DNA of 64,000 nt, from positions 1-64,000 of the forward strand of contig NZ_BAFX01000094.1 of NCBI RefSeq assembly GCF_000308815.1, in the 5' to 3' direction. Numbering within the stretch: position 1 is the stretch's first letter; each line of letters starts with the position of its first letter. Made by a program: the position numbers and the translations under genes. This stretch comes from Nocardia concava NBRC 100430. GTDB taxonomy: Bacteria > Actinomycetota > Actinomycetes > Mycobacteriales > Mycobacteriaceae. A model generated the notes under the pieces. That model was not told where the DNA came from and did no database searches. It worked only from the letters and a program-made list of their open reading frames with translations. This document shows, in pieces, positions 8,657-17,533 of the stretch.

Positions 8657-9406
8657 ATGCCCCCGCGCTCCCGGACCACCGCCCGGCGTCGCTGGAACAG
8701 ATTCTTCGCCACCTCCGTCGTTCTCATCGCGGTCGCCGCGGCCGGCATGGCGCTGTACCTGAACCGCCACGAGACGACGCACGCCGAAACGACGTCCGCG
8801 GGAGATCCGGAGAGCACGCGACTGCTCGATGCCGGGCAGGCGCGCACCGGACTGGATCGGCTCACGGTCGCCTGGAATCGCAATTGGGAGTCCTACGACC
8901 GCAATGCGTTCGGACCCGGCTGGTCGGGGCGCGGCGGCGAGCCCACCCTGTCCGACGGGTGCACCGCGCGCGAGGACGTGATGAAGCGCGATCTCACCGA
9001 AACCCGCTTGGGCGACAGCAATTCGTGTCTGGTGCTGACCGGCACCCTGATCGATCCGTACACCGGCGAGCGGCTGCCGTATGACCGGTTCAAGGCCTCG
9101 GAGATCGAGATCGATCACGTGGTGGCGCTCGGCGACGCGTGGCGCTCGGGTGCGTCGAGCTGGAATCCGGAGCAGCGTGAGAAGTTCGCCAATGATCTGG
9201 GCAATCTGCTGGCGGTGCAGAAGCAGGCCAATCAGGACAAGGGTTCCAAGACGCCGGACCAGTGGAAACCGCGCGAGGCGTACCGGTGCGATTACGCGCG
9301 GCGGTGGGTGAGTGTGAAGTCCCGCTGGGGATTGACCGTGCAGCCCACCGAGAAGAGCGCCCTGGCGGACATGCTCGATTCCTGCTCGCCACCCGTGAAT
9401 CGATAA
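8657..9406 (+). CDS. Secreted or membrane-anchored HNH-type nuclease family protein (DUF1524)
   Basis: A 249-residue protein. It starts with a basic N terminus and one hydrophobic segment at about residues 19-36 (signal or anchor), so the rest is extracytoplasmic. The DUF1524 domain is clear: EIEIDHVVALGDAW with Asp153-His154, then NDLGNLLAVQKQANQDKGSKTPDQW, the Asn/Lys half of an HNH-like metal site. Cys102, Cys124 and two later Cys could form disulfides. Homologues in actinobacteria are annotated as HNH endonuclease-like secreted proteins; nuclease activity is likely but not shown by sequence alone. It stands alone. Confidence 0.85.
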   Translation: MPPRSRTTARRRWNRFFATSVVLIAVAAAGMALYLNRHETTHAETTSAGDPESTRLLDAGQARTGLDRLTVAWNRNWESYDRNAFGPGWSGRGGEPTLSDGCTAREDVMKRDLTETRLGDSNSCLVLTGTLIDPYTGERLPYDRFKASEIEIDHVVALGDAWRSGASSWNPEQREKFANDLGNLLAVQKQANQDKGSKTPDQWKPREAYRCDYARRWVSVKSRWGLTVQPTEKSALADMLDSCSPPVNR

Positions 9407-9427
9407 CTGTGGGTAAGCTCGGGTGCC

Positions 9428-10120
9428 ATGACCGTTCCGGAAAGCGATGGCTCCCAGATCGAAGTCGTGCGCGTGTTCACCGATTCGGCCGGGCGCTTCG
9501 GCAACCCGCTCGGCATTGCCCGCTTCGCCTCGTTCGAGAATGTCGACCATCAGGCGCTGGCGGCCCGCGTCGGCTACAGCGAAACCGTCGTGGTGCACGA
9601 TCCGGTGGACGGGCGGGTGGCGATGCGCATCTACACCCCGACCGTGGAACTGCCCTTCGCCGGGCACCCCAGCGTCGGCACCGCATGGTGGCTCAATGAT
9701 CAGCGCAAGCCGGTCAAGGTCCTCGACGTGCCCGCCGGTCCGGTCGAGGTCACGGTCGCGGACGGCATGACCTGGGCGCGGGCCCGCGCCGAATGGGCAC
9801 CGAACTTCGAATTCCACCAGTTCGAGGATGTCGCCGAGATCGCCACCCTGGACCCGGCCGACTTTCCCGAGGGCAAGCACTACTGCTGGGGCTGGACCGA
9901 CGAACCGCGCGGTGCGGTCCGCGCGCGAATGTTCGCACCCGCCATGGGAGTTCCCGAGGACGAGGCCACCGGCGCGGCCGCCATCCGGCTCACGGCGCTG
10001 CTCACCCGCGGGTTGAACATCACCCAGGGCGAGGGGTCGCAGATCTTCACCGAATGGGATTCCGACGGCTGGGCCCGGGTCGGCGGGCGGGTCGTCGCCG
10101 ACCACCCGATCCTGATCTAG
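9428..10120 (+). CDS. PhzF family isomerase/epimerase-like protein
   Basis: A 230-residue protein of the diaminopimelate-epimerase fold. VRVFTDSAGRFGNPLGI and ELPFAGHPSVGTAW belong to the first half, with the PhzF catalytic Glu at residue 52 (GYSETVVV). The second half carries MGVPEDEATGAAAIRL. It is shorter than PhzF of phenazine producers, and there are no phenazine genes nearby, so it is a general family member with unknown substrate. It is convergent with the VOC gene, 9 bp away. Confidence 0.88.
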   Translation: MTVPESDGSQIEVVRVFTDSAGRFGNPLGIARFASFENVDHQALAARVGYSETVVVHDPVDGRVAMRIYTPTVELPFAGHPSVGTAWWLNDQRKPVKVLDVPAGPVEVTVADGMTWARARAEWAPNFEFHQFEDVAEIATLDPADFPEGKHYCWGWTDEPRGAVRARMFAPAMGVPEDEATGAAAIRLTALLTRGLNITQGEGSQIFTEWDSDGWARVGGRVVADHPILI

Positions 10121-10129
10121 CTCCCTCGG

Positions 10130-10483
10130 CTAGATCCGCTGCCCGAAGGCGAGCCGGTGGCCGCCGGGGATGCGGAGCACGAAATCGCGCAGTCCCCAGG
10201 GATGTTCGGTGAGCGGCGTAACGATATCGGCGTTGTGCAACACGCAGTACGCATGGAGCGCATTCACGTCTGTTACGCCGACATAGCCCGCGGTGGTCTC
10301 GTTGACGGCGGGATTCGGGGTGCGCACGATGCCCAGCCCGACCCCGTCCCGGCGGACCAGCGCCAGACCCATCTCGGGCTCATCGACCTCGACGACGAAA
10401 CCCAGGACATCGCGCAGAAACTCGACGGTCGGCGTCAGGTCGGCCACCTCGAGGTTGGCTCGATAGCTCTCGAAGTCGGACAT
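10130..10483 (-). CDS. VOC (glyoxalase/bleomycin-resistance) superfamily protein
   Basis: A 117-residue single-module vicinal-oxygen-chelate protein. It has the ANLEVADLTPTVEFLRDVLGF opening and the closing PWGLRDFVLRIPGGHRLAFGQ. Metal positions are only partly conserved (Glu near the N terminus, His in the C-terminal strand), so it could be an enzyme or a ligand-binding protein. The start at 10483 gives the usual length for this class. Divergent from the DHA2 transporter gene, 126 bp away. Confidence 0.85.
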   Translation of the reverse strand: MSDFESYRANLEVADLTPTVEFLRDVLGFVVEVDEPEMGLALVRRDGVGLGIVRTPNPAVNETTAGYVGVTDVNALHAYCVLHNADIVTPLTEHPWGLRDFVLRIPGGHRLAFGQRI

Positions 10484-10609
10484 TTCCGCAGCATACCGCC
10501 GTGTGGGTACGGAAATTCGGTTGCGAACCTGTCGGTTGTGGGTGAGATGGTTGACGCGCTGCCGCCGGAATCGGCAGCCGCCCATCCCCCATCGGAAGGA
10601 ACATTCGCC

Positions 10610-12160
10610 GTGGACTCGACCGTCATCGCACCCGCGCGGTCCGATCGGGCGGGCCGGCGCGAATGGATCGGCCTCGGGGTGCTGGCGCTGGCCTGCCTGG
10701 TGTACGCCATGGACCTGACCGTGCTGCATCTGGCCGTACCGCAGATCAGTGAGACGCTGCATCCGAGCAGCACGCAGCTGCTGTGGATCATCGACGTCTA
10801 CGGGTTCATGCTGGCCGGTCTGCTCATCACCATGGGCACGCTCGGCGACCGGATCGGGCGGCGGCGGTTGCTGCTGCTGGGCGGGGCGCTGTTCGGCGTC
10901 GTGTCGGTGGTCGCGGCCTTCTCCCCCACCGCGGAGTTCCTCATCGTGTGCCGTGCGCTGCTGGGCATCGCCGGCGCGACCATCGCGCCCTCCACACTCT
11001 CGTTGATCTTCAACATGTTCCGTGATCCCCGGCAGCGGTCGCTGGCCGTGGGCACCTGGGTGAGCGCGTTCTCGGCGGGCGGTGTGGTCGGCCCGCTGCT
11101 GGGCGGCGTTCTGCTGGAACGCTTCTGGTGGGGTTCGGTCTTCCTGCTGGCGGTGCCGGTCATGGCGCTGCTGCTGGTGCTCGGCCCTCGCGTGCTGCCG
11201 GAATTCCGTGATCCCGAGGCGGGGCGGCTCGATTTGACCAGTGCCGCACTGAGTGTGGTCACCATGATCTCGCTGGTGCTGGCCATGAAGAAGGTCGCGC
11301 AGGACGGGGTCGGCACGGCGCCGCTGGTAGCCGTCGTGGTCGGCGTGGTGGCGGGCGCGCTGTTCGTGCACCGTCAGCTCACCCGGCCCGATCCGATGCT
11401 GGATCTGCGTCTGTTCGGGCTGGGCGCGTTCCGAACCTCGCTGGGCATCAATGTGATCGCCATCTTCGTGGCGTTCGGCTACTTCCTGTTCGTGGCCCAG
11501 TACTTCCAGCTGGTCCTGGCCATGACCCCGATGCAGGCCGGTCTCGCCATGGCCCCGTCCAGCGTCGGCTTCATCATCGGCTCGCAGGCAGCCCCGCGCA
11601 TCGTGCGAGTCCTGCGCCCCGCCTACCTCATCGGGGTCGGAATGGTCCTGGCCGCAATCGGATTGCTCATGCTCACCCGCCTGTCCGTCGACGGCGGCCC
11701 GGCACTCGCGGTGATCGCCTCGCTGCTCATCGCCCTGGGCCTGGCCCCGGTCTTCGGCATCACCACCGAACTCATCGTCGGCTCGGCACCGCCGGAGCAG
11801 GCCGGGGCCGCCTCGGGCATCTCCGAAACCGGCTCGGAACTGGGTGGCGCACTGGGCATCTCGATCCTGGGCAGCATCGGCCTGGCCATCTACCGCAGCG
11901 ATCTCTCCGATGCCCTACCCCGCAACCTGCCCGGAGCCGACTCGGCACGCGAAACCCTCGGCGAGGCGGTCCAGGTCGCCTCGACCTTGCCCGGCAATAT
12001 GGGTGCCGCCGTTCTGTCGGCGGCCCGCGAGGCCTTCATCCACGGTGTCCACATCACCGCCGGCGTGGCCGCCGTCGGTGCGATCCTGGTGGCCGTCCTG
12101 GCGGTGGCCCGCCTGCGCCACGTGCCCGCCGGAGAACTATCCGGCGAGCACGGGCACTGA
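10610..12160 (+). CDS. MFS drug-efflux transporter, DHA2 (14-TM, QacA/EmrB-like)
   Basis: A 516-residue inner-membrane proton antiporter of the 14-helix DHA2 group. Motif D1 is in MDLTVLHLAVPQI, motif A in LGDRIGRRRLLLLGG and motif C in GETGSELGGALGISILG-like sequence near residue 410 (SGISETGSELGGALG). The GTG start at 10610 has GGAAGGA at 10594-10600. An ATG at 10544 is in frame but lacks that spacing. No regulator is adjacent. Family members export quaternary ammonium compounds, dyes and antibiotics; the substrate is not predictable. Confidence 0.92.
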   Translation: MDSTVIAPARSDRAGRREWIGLGVLALACLVYAMDLTVLHLAVPQISETLHPSSTQLLWIIDVYGFMLAGLLITMGTLGDRIGRRRLLLLGGALFGVVSVVAAFSPTAEFLIVCRALLGIAGATIAPSTLSLIFNMFRDPRQRSLAVGTWVSAFSAGGVVGPLLGGVLLERFWWGSVFLLAVPVMALLLVLGPRVLPEFRDPEAGRLDLTSAALSVVTMISLVLAMKKVAQDGVGTAPLVAVVVGVVAGALFVHRQLTRPDPMLDLRLFGLGAFRTSLGINVIAIFVAFGYFLFVAQYFQLVLAMTPMQAGLAMAPSSVGFIIGSQAAPRIVRVLRPAYLIGVGMVLAAIGLLMLTRLSVDGGPALAVIASLLIALGLAPVFGITTELIVGSAPPEQAGAASGISETGSELGGALGISILGSIGLAIYRSDLSDALPRNLPGADSARETLGEAVQVASTLPGNMGAAVLSAAREAFIHGVHITAGVAAVGAILVAVLAVARLRHVPAGELSGEHGH

Positions 12161-12178
12161 TCGTCAGGCTGACGCGAA

Positions 12179-13405
12179 TCAGCCCAGGGCGGTAGCGAAG
12201 CGGGACGCCATGTCCGCGACCTCGGCCTCGGTGATGACGAAGGACGGGGAGATCTGGAGGGCGCCCTGGCCGGCCGCGCGGGTCGAGACGCCGTGGGCGC
12301 GGAGGGTTTTCACGAAGGGCAGGGCCTCGGCCGGATCGGCGAGCTGGACGGCGGCGACCGCGCCCAGGCCGCTGCGGACCTCGGCGACGCGGGGGTGGTC
12401 GGCCAGCGGCGAGAAGTGCTCGTGCAGCAGGGATTCCAGGTTCTTGCTGGCGTCGAGGAGGTTCTCGCGCTCGAAGATGTCCAGGTTGGCCATGGCCGCG
12501 GCGGCCGCGCCCGCGTGACCGCCGTAGGTGTAGCCGTGCCGCCACCAGACGCCGCCGGAGAAGAAGGGCTCGGCGATGTGCGGGGCGATGAAGACCGCGC
12601 CCATGGGGACGTAGCCGGAGGTGAGGCCCTTGGCGGTGGTCATGAGGTCGGGCTGGAGGTCGAAACGCGAAGAGGCGAACCAGGATCCGCCGATCCGGCC
12701 GAAGCCGGTGACGACCTCGTCGGCGACGAAGAGGATGTCGTTGTCGCGGCAGATCTTGCGGACCTCGGTGAGGTAGCCCTCGGGCGGCAGGTACACCCCG
12801 CCCGCGCCGATGATGGGTTCGGCGAAGAAGGCCGCGATGCGGTCCGCGCCGATCTCCTCGATGAGGGCGGTCAGCGCCTTGGCCTGATCCCATTCGATGG
12901 TGCGGGTGTCGGGCATGAAGACGCCGGTGTAGCCCTCGCCGTTGACCGGGATGCCGGCCAGCGAGGTGCCGCCGACGTGCATGCCGTGGTAGGCCTTCTG
13001 ACGGCCGACCAGGATGGTCTTCTCGGGGCGGCCCATCTCCTGCCAGTAGCGGCGGGCCAGCTTGGCGGCGGTGTCGATGCCGTCGGAGCCGCCGGAGGTG
13101 AAGAAGATCTTGCTGCCCGGCACCGGCGCGAGCGCGGAGAGCCGTTCGGCCAGATCGCGGGTGACCGGGGAGACCAGGTCACCGAAGTTGGAGTAGTGGG
13201 CGACCTGGGTCAGCTGCGCGGCGACCGCCTCGGCGATCTCGCGGCGACCGTGGCCGATATTGGCGAACCAGAGGCCGCCGGTGGCGTCGAGGTACCGCGT
13301 ACCACCCTCGTCCCAGATGTGCGCGCCCTCGCCACGGGCGACCACGAAGGCCCCGTCACGCTCGACCGCACCCATATCGGCGAAGCCATGCCACAGCGAA
13401 CCCAT
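12179..13405 (-). CDS. Class III PLP-dependent aminotransferase
   Basis: A 408-residue fold-type I aminotransferase. The PLP Lys259 is in MTTAKGLTSGYVPMG, the cofactor Asp229 in LFVADEVVTGFGR, and the phosphate-binding loop is FTSGGSDGIDTA. It resembles omega-aminotransferases that use beta-alanine, GABA, putrescine or similar amines with pyruvate. ATG 13405 has a CCTCC complement (GGAGG, 13414-13418) 8 nt ahead; ATG 13420 lies inside that region. Monocistronic by position. The amine substrate is unknown. Confidence 0.92.
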   Translation of the reverse strand: MGSLWHGFADMGAVERDGAFVVARGEGAHIWDEGGTRYLDATGGLWFANIGHGRREIAEAVAAQLTQVAHYSNFGDLVSPVTRDLAERLSALAPVPGSKIFFTSGGSDGIDTAAKLARRYWQEMGRPEKTILVGRQKAYHGMHVGGTSLAGIPVNGEGYTGVFMPDTRTIEWDQAKALTALIEEIGADRIAAFFAEPIIGAGGVYLPPEGYLTEVRKICRDNDILFVADEVVTGFGRIGGSWFASSRFDLQPDLMTTAKGLTSGYVPMGAVFIAPHIAEPFFSGGVWWRHGYTYGGHAGAAAAAMANLDIFERENLLDASKNLESLLHEHFSPLADHPRVAEVRSGLGAVAAVQLADPAEALPFVKTLRAHGVSTRAAGQGALQISPSFVITEAEVADMASRFATALG

Positions 13406-13503
13406 CCAGAGCACCTCCATCACCCGGTTACCTATCCTCACCATCTCACCACTAGGACGGTGATCAGGTCGAACGGCCCCCGGGATCGGACGGCCCCGCA
13501 GGA

Positions 13504-14148
13504 TCAGGCAACGACCGCGGCCACCAGCATGTAGGCGGTGCCGAGATCCATGACCAGGTGCGGGACCACGGCCAGCGATCCGGCCGGACCCATCGGATGC
13601 GGGAAAACGCGTGGCAAACGGTGTCGCAGCGCGGGCACGGCCATCACCATGGCGTCCACCGCGAACAGCGCCGCGAGCGCGATCATCGGCCCGGGCGCGG
13701 GCCCCCCGTGCCCGGACATGGCTTGGCTATGAAACGACATGGCATGCCCGGGCGTCCCGTGCCCGCTCATCGCGTAGAGCATGGCCGCGGCCGCCACCAC
13801 GTGATACCCGAACGCCCCCACCCCTCGGTCGGCATTCGCGATCCCGCTGCGCCACCGCAGCATTCGCTCTCCCAGCACCAGCGTGTACACGACCACCATG
13901 GCCGTCAGCACCCCGCGGACCGCCCGCGGGTCGACGGCCGCTGGAAACACCAGCATTCCCAGCATGACCAGGCACATCACCAGGTGCGCGGCATCGGACT
14001 CCCGATCCGCGCCCTCATCAACCTCCACGCCCTCATCAACCCGGAGCGGGCGCTGCCCCAGCCGGGCCACCACCAGCGCGGCGGCCAGGCAGAAGGCGAT
14101 CACCGCGGCCCAGCGCAGCGCCCCGTACTGCTCCACGAAAACAGCCAC
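13504..14148 (-). CDS. DUF5134 family membrane protein with a His/Met-rich loop
   Basis: About 214 residues with six or so hydrophobic segments, matching actinobacterial DUF5134 integral membrane proteins. Between two central helices is a loop rich in His and Met (SGHGTPGHAMSFHSQAMSGH), a composition often seen in copper or other soft-metal binding. Function is unknown; metal handling is an inference. GTG 14148 is preferred, preceded by a GAGAGG-like sequence, although a longer reading to 14190 is possible. Confidence 0.75.
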   Translation of the reverse strand: MAVFVEQYGALRWAAVIAFCLAAALVVARLGQRPLRVDEGVEVDEGADRESDAAHLVMCLVMLGMLVFPAAVDPRAVRGVLTAMVVVYTLVLGERMLRWRSGIANADRGVGAFGYHVVAAAAMLYAMSGHGTPGHAMSFHSQAMSGHGGPAPGPMIALAALFAVDAMVMAVPALRHRLPRVFPHPMGPAGSLAVVPHLVMDLGTAYMLVAAVVA

Positions 14149-14361
14149 ACCCCACCACCTCTCACCGCGGCGACCGGCTCCCACCTCCATGGTGACACCG
14201 CGCGGGCCCGGCGCTTCCGCCCTTGCGCTGCCGAATCCCCCGCCCCGCCACCGCCACTCGCGACCGATCCGCCAGTGGGTGACCGATTACCCGGCCGATT
14301 CACTCGGGGCCGCCAGCCTGCACGGTTGCTACGCATACGTATGAAACAGAGGAGTACCCGC

Positions 14362-14598
14362 ATGCGCTCGCGCCCGAACGCCGACCCGATCGACCCCATC
14401 GCCGACTTACGAGCGAATCTGAACCTGCTGCGCTATTCGGTGGAGCAGATGGCCGAGGCCATGAAGGGCATCCTGCAGGACATGCGGAATTTCGACGCGC
14501 GGCTCAGCGCACTCGAGGCACAGGCGGGCGCGGCCGGGGTTCGATCCGCCACCGCGTCAACGGATTCGGAAGACGGGCCCGTGGGGACGGAAGGGTAG
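14362..14598 (+). CDS. Small predicted coiled-coil protein, unknown function
   Basis: A 78-residue acidic, helical protein. The central segment LRANLNLLRYSVEQMAEAMKGILQDMRNFDARLSALEAQ has heptad-like hydrophobic spacing and suggests a short coiled coil. ATG 14362 follows GAGGAG (14349-14354) at good spacing. The 3' end overlaps the convergent VWA/metallopeptidase-like gene by 42 bp (14557-14598). I do not recognise the family. Confidence 0.6.
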   Translation: MRSRPNADPIDPIADLRANLNLLRYSVEQMAEAMKGILQDMRNFDARLSALEAQAGAAGVRSATASTDSEDGPVGTEG

Positions 14599-16386
14599 CG
14601 AGGCGCCCGCGGGGATCAGAAACGCGTGCTCGCGCCGGATGCGCAGCACATCGATCATGCCGTCGGTGATGACCAGGATCGGTCCATCGGCCGGGAAGTC
14701 GTCGGCCTGTTCGAGCAGCCGGATGCCCGGCTGCAGCACGGTGCCGCCGCGACCGCGGACCCGGACCCCGGAGGCGATCTCGTCGACCGGCACATACCCC
14801 GCATCGTGAGCGGCCGCATCGCAGTACACGACTCGCGCACGCGGCACATCGCGCGCCGAGGCGTAGGAGGCGATCGCGCCCAGCCCCTTGCCCATGAGTT
14901 CCTTCGACATCGACCCCGAGGTGTCCAGCACGACCCCGAAGGTGGGCAGCCGCACCGATTCCTCGGGCCGCAGCCACGCCGGGCGCGGGATATCGGGCGT
15001 GGACGATTGGCGGCGTGAGGCGCGCGCGTAGCTGCGGCGCTTCTCGACGGCCGGGATGTGCTCGTCGAACCAGTTGGCGAGCTGGGCATCCCAGGGCAGC
15101 GGGGGCTGATCGAGGGCGCGGATCTCCTGTTCCAGCCCGGCCGGCAGCAGGCCGCGACCGCTGGACAGGTGGAAGGCCAGGCCGCGGCTCATGGCATTGC
15201 GGTAGTACTCGTCCAGATCCAGGTAGCGGCCCGGCGCGTTGCCGTGCGGCAGCGGCTCGCCGATGATGTCGCCCTTGCCGCGTCCGCGCAGCGTGGCGAT
15301 CTTGCGCAGCCGCCGCAGATCGGTGGCGATGCGGTCGTAGATGTGTTCGGCGGACAGCCCTTTCAGCTGCGGGTCGTAGAGCAGTCCCTCGGGCAGCTGT
15401 CCGACGCCCATCTCCACCAGCCAGCCGTTGACCACGTAATCGCAGGCGACATTGAACAGGTAGTGGTCGCGCCACCCCGCGCGCTCACCGTGGCGCAGTG
15501 CCGCGTGCAGCATCTCGTGTGCGAGAACGAATCTCCATTCCGCCTCGGACAGCGTGCGCAGCGGATTGATATAGATCTCCGCGGCTTCGGCGTTCACCGC
15601 CGCGATCGAGATGTCCCAGCCGCGCGCCACGTCCGCGTCGGCGACGATCTTCATTCCGGCCGCCAGCGCACCCAGCAGCGGATAGGAGGAGACGAACCAG
15701 TTCAACGCCCGATCCCAGACGCGCAGCGTGGCGGCCCGCCCGCGGGTGACATCGCGTCCGGCGGCTTCGAGGGCGTCGCGCGCGGCCTCACCGATGCCGA
15801 TGGCGAGTTTCGACTGGTGATCGAACTTCTTTGCGTCCTCGACAGTGCCGACGAAGAAGTCCGGATACTCACTGCGCCGATAGGCTTCCGGCACACTGGT
15901 CTGCCACCAGCGTTCGGCCAGCGCCCGCTCGTCGGAGCCGCCCGGCGCGGGCGGCAGATCGATCGGCGGCCGCCCGATCTTCAGCGTGAGCAGGTACTGA
16001 TCGATCAGCGTGCAGCACGCGGCGCGATAGACCGGATGGGGTTGCTGCGACGCGCTGATCCAGGTGCGCGCGTAGGCGTTCGGTTCGAGCGCGCGCTCGG
16101 GTACCTCGCGGGGATCGAGGTGCCCGAATCCAGCGTGCAGCAGCAGATGCGCGAAGATCCAGGCCCATTCGTCGGCCGTGGCCCGCCGCTTCGAGTTGTA
16201 GTGCACCGTGCCCGACGGTGAGATGACGGCCATCACGTCGTCGGGCAGGCGGCCGTCGGATTCGGCCAGCCAGGTGTGCATCCGCCGGAAGACGGCCTGA
16301 TTGATGACCTGCTTCCACCCGTTGTCGAGGTGTTCCTTCCACGGGTCGATCACCTTGCCGCGCTTGCGTTTCGAGCCTGCGGCCAT
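14557..16386 (-). CDS. VWA / DUF2201 metallopeptidase-like protein partnered with a MoxR ATPase
   Basis: 609 residues. The N-terminal part carries two related segments: residues 73-90 (EWAWIFAHLLLHAGFGHL) and 283-299, with a full HEMLH zinc-protease motif at 290-294. The first copy has lost the Glu. The C-terminal VWA domain has the MIDAS motif DTSGSMS at 488-494. The gene starts 2 bp after the MoxR-like ATPase gene ends, so they form an operon. MoxR-VWA pairs act as chaperone-like devices for metal insertion or complex activation; the target here is unknown. Confidence 0.88.
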   Translation of the reverse strand: MAAGSKRKRGKVIDPWKEHLDNGWKQVINQAVFRRMHTWLAESDGRLPDDVMAVISPSGTVHYNSKRRATADEWAWIFAHLLLHAGFGHLDPREVPERALEPNAYARTWISASQQPHPVYRAACCTLIDQYLLTLKIGRPPIDLPPAPGGSDERALAERWWQTSVPEAYRRSEYPDFFVGTVEDAKKFDHQSKLAIGIGEAARDALEAAGRDVTRGRAATLRVWDRALNWFVSSYPLLGALAAGMKIVADADVARGWDISIAAVNAEAAEIYINPLRTLSEAEWRFVLAHEMLHAALRHGERAGWRDHYLFNVACDYVVNGWLVEMGVGQLPEGLLYDPQLKGLSAEHIYDRIATDLRRLRKIATLRGRGKGDIIGEPLPHGNAPGRYLDLDEYYRNAMSRGLAFHLSSGRGLLPAGLEQEIRALDQPPLPWDAQLANWFDEHIPAVEKRRSYARASRRQSSTPDIPRPAWLRPEESVRLPTFGVVLDTSGSMSKELMGKGLGAIASYASARDVPRARVVYCDAAAHDAGYVPVDEIASGVRVRGRGGTVLQPGIRLLEQADDFPADGPILVITDGMIDVLRIRREHAFLIPAGASLPFRPHGPVFRIR

Positions 16387-16388
16387 AG

Positions 16389-17447
16389 CTACCTCCGGGC
16401 GGCCAGGCGCGGCAGGTCCCGGGTGACCTCGATCAGGAACCAGGACGGCAGCACCGGCAGCCCGTTGTCATCGGAGGCGATCACCAACTGCGCGCACTCC
16501 ACCGAGATTTCCGCCAGCTCGGTGAGCATGGTCTTGGCACGCAACGAGAATCGCTTGATACCGGGTGAGGCGTGGTCGCGGGATTCGGGCAGTTCCTTGA
16601 TCAGCCGTGCGCGGAAGGCCTCGGACAGGAAGTACAGCAGGTCGCGGTCGGCGGGATTGCGCGGCCAGCCCGCGTCGCCCTTGATGACGGCCTCGAGATC
16701 GAAGGCGTGCCGCACCGTCTTGACGAAGGCTCGGAAGCCGGAAGCGTGTGCGGCGGTGAGGATTCCGGAGCAGAGCACCCACAGCGTGGTGTCGTCGATG
16801 CCCTCGCCGTAGGAGTGCAGCGCGTCGGAGAGCATGTGCCAGCCGCGCGGGGTGGAGAACGGCTGTTCGGTCTTGGGCGGCTGCGACCACAGGTGATCGG
16901 GCCGCTGCATGACGTATTCGATGACCCACGGGTGAATGTCGTTGCTACCGGCCCACTTCAGCCAGTCGTCGACATCGGCGCGCAGGTGCACGTGCACCAT
17001 GCGGTTGACCAGCGCCGAGGCCATGGGCCGGGCGAGTGCGTTGTCGGTGGCGCGGTTACCCGCCCCGATGACCACGGATCCGGCGGGCAGTTCGTAGTTG
17101 CCCACGCGCCGATCGAGAATCAGCGAGTAGAAGGACTTCTGGACCTCGGCGGGCGCGGCGTTCAATTCGTCGAGGAACAGGCAGTACGGCTGATCCCGGG
17201 CGATCATCTCCGGCGGCGCGAATCGGCTGCGGTTCTCCACGATTTGCGGCACGCCGATGAGGTCCTCGGGCGCGAGCTGGGTGCCGAGCAACGTGACGCA
17301 TTCCAGCCCGAGCGCCTCGCCGAACGCGCGCACCAGCGAGCTCTTCCCGATTCCGGGCGCTCCCCACAGAAAGACCGGACGCACCACCGCGACGTGCAGC
17401 AGCAGCTCCGGCAACTGATCCGGAGTCACCGTGACAGTCGCTTCCAA
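16389..17447 (-). CDS. MoxR-type AAA+ ATPase
   Basis: 352 residues. Walker A is GAPGIGKSS (29-37), Walker B CLFLDELN with Asp93-Glu94, and a sensor-1-like segment IGAGNRATDN follows. It is of the MoxR class that cooperates with VWA proteins, and the VWA gene lies 2 bp downstream. The TTG at 17447 is chosen because it follows AAAGGATC and gives a normal N terminus; the open frame runs upstream to 17687 with poorly conserved-looking sequence. Cytoplasmic ATP-driven remodelling of an unknown client is inferred. Confidence 0.88.
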   Translation of the reverse strand: MEATVTVTPDQLPELLLHVAVVRPVFLWGAPGIGKSSLVRAFGEALGLECVTLLGTQLAPEDLIGVPQIVENRSRFAPPEMIARDQPYCLFLDELNAAPAEVQKSFYSLILDRRVGNYELPAGSVVIGAGNRATDNALARPMASALVNRMVHVHLRADVDDWLKWAGSNDIHPWVIEYVMQRPDHLWSQPPKTEQPFSTPRGWHMLSDALHSYGEGIDDTTLWVLCSGILTAAHASGFRAFVKTVRHAFDLEAVIKGDAGWPRNPADRDLLYFLSEAFRARLIKELPESRDHASPGIKRFSLRAKTMLTELAEISVECAQLVIASDDNGLPVLPSWFLIEVTRDLPRLAARR

Positions 17448-17533
17448 TTGATCCTTTCCCAATCGAACGTCGTCCCAGGTTAGAAGCGCCCGCCCGGCCG
17501 TCGCCACCGATTTTCGGCCGGGTGGGCGGCGGC

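Noticed and set aside
9428..10120. Phenazine biosynthesis gene
   Set aside because: PhzF-family domain only; none of the other phz genes is present.
10157..10609. N-terminal extension of the DHA2 transporter
   Set aside because: It overlaps the VOC gene antisense and does not resemble a transporter; GTG 10610 with a ribosome site is a better start.
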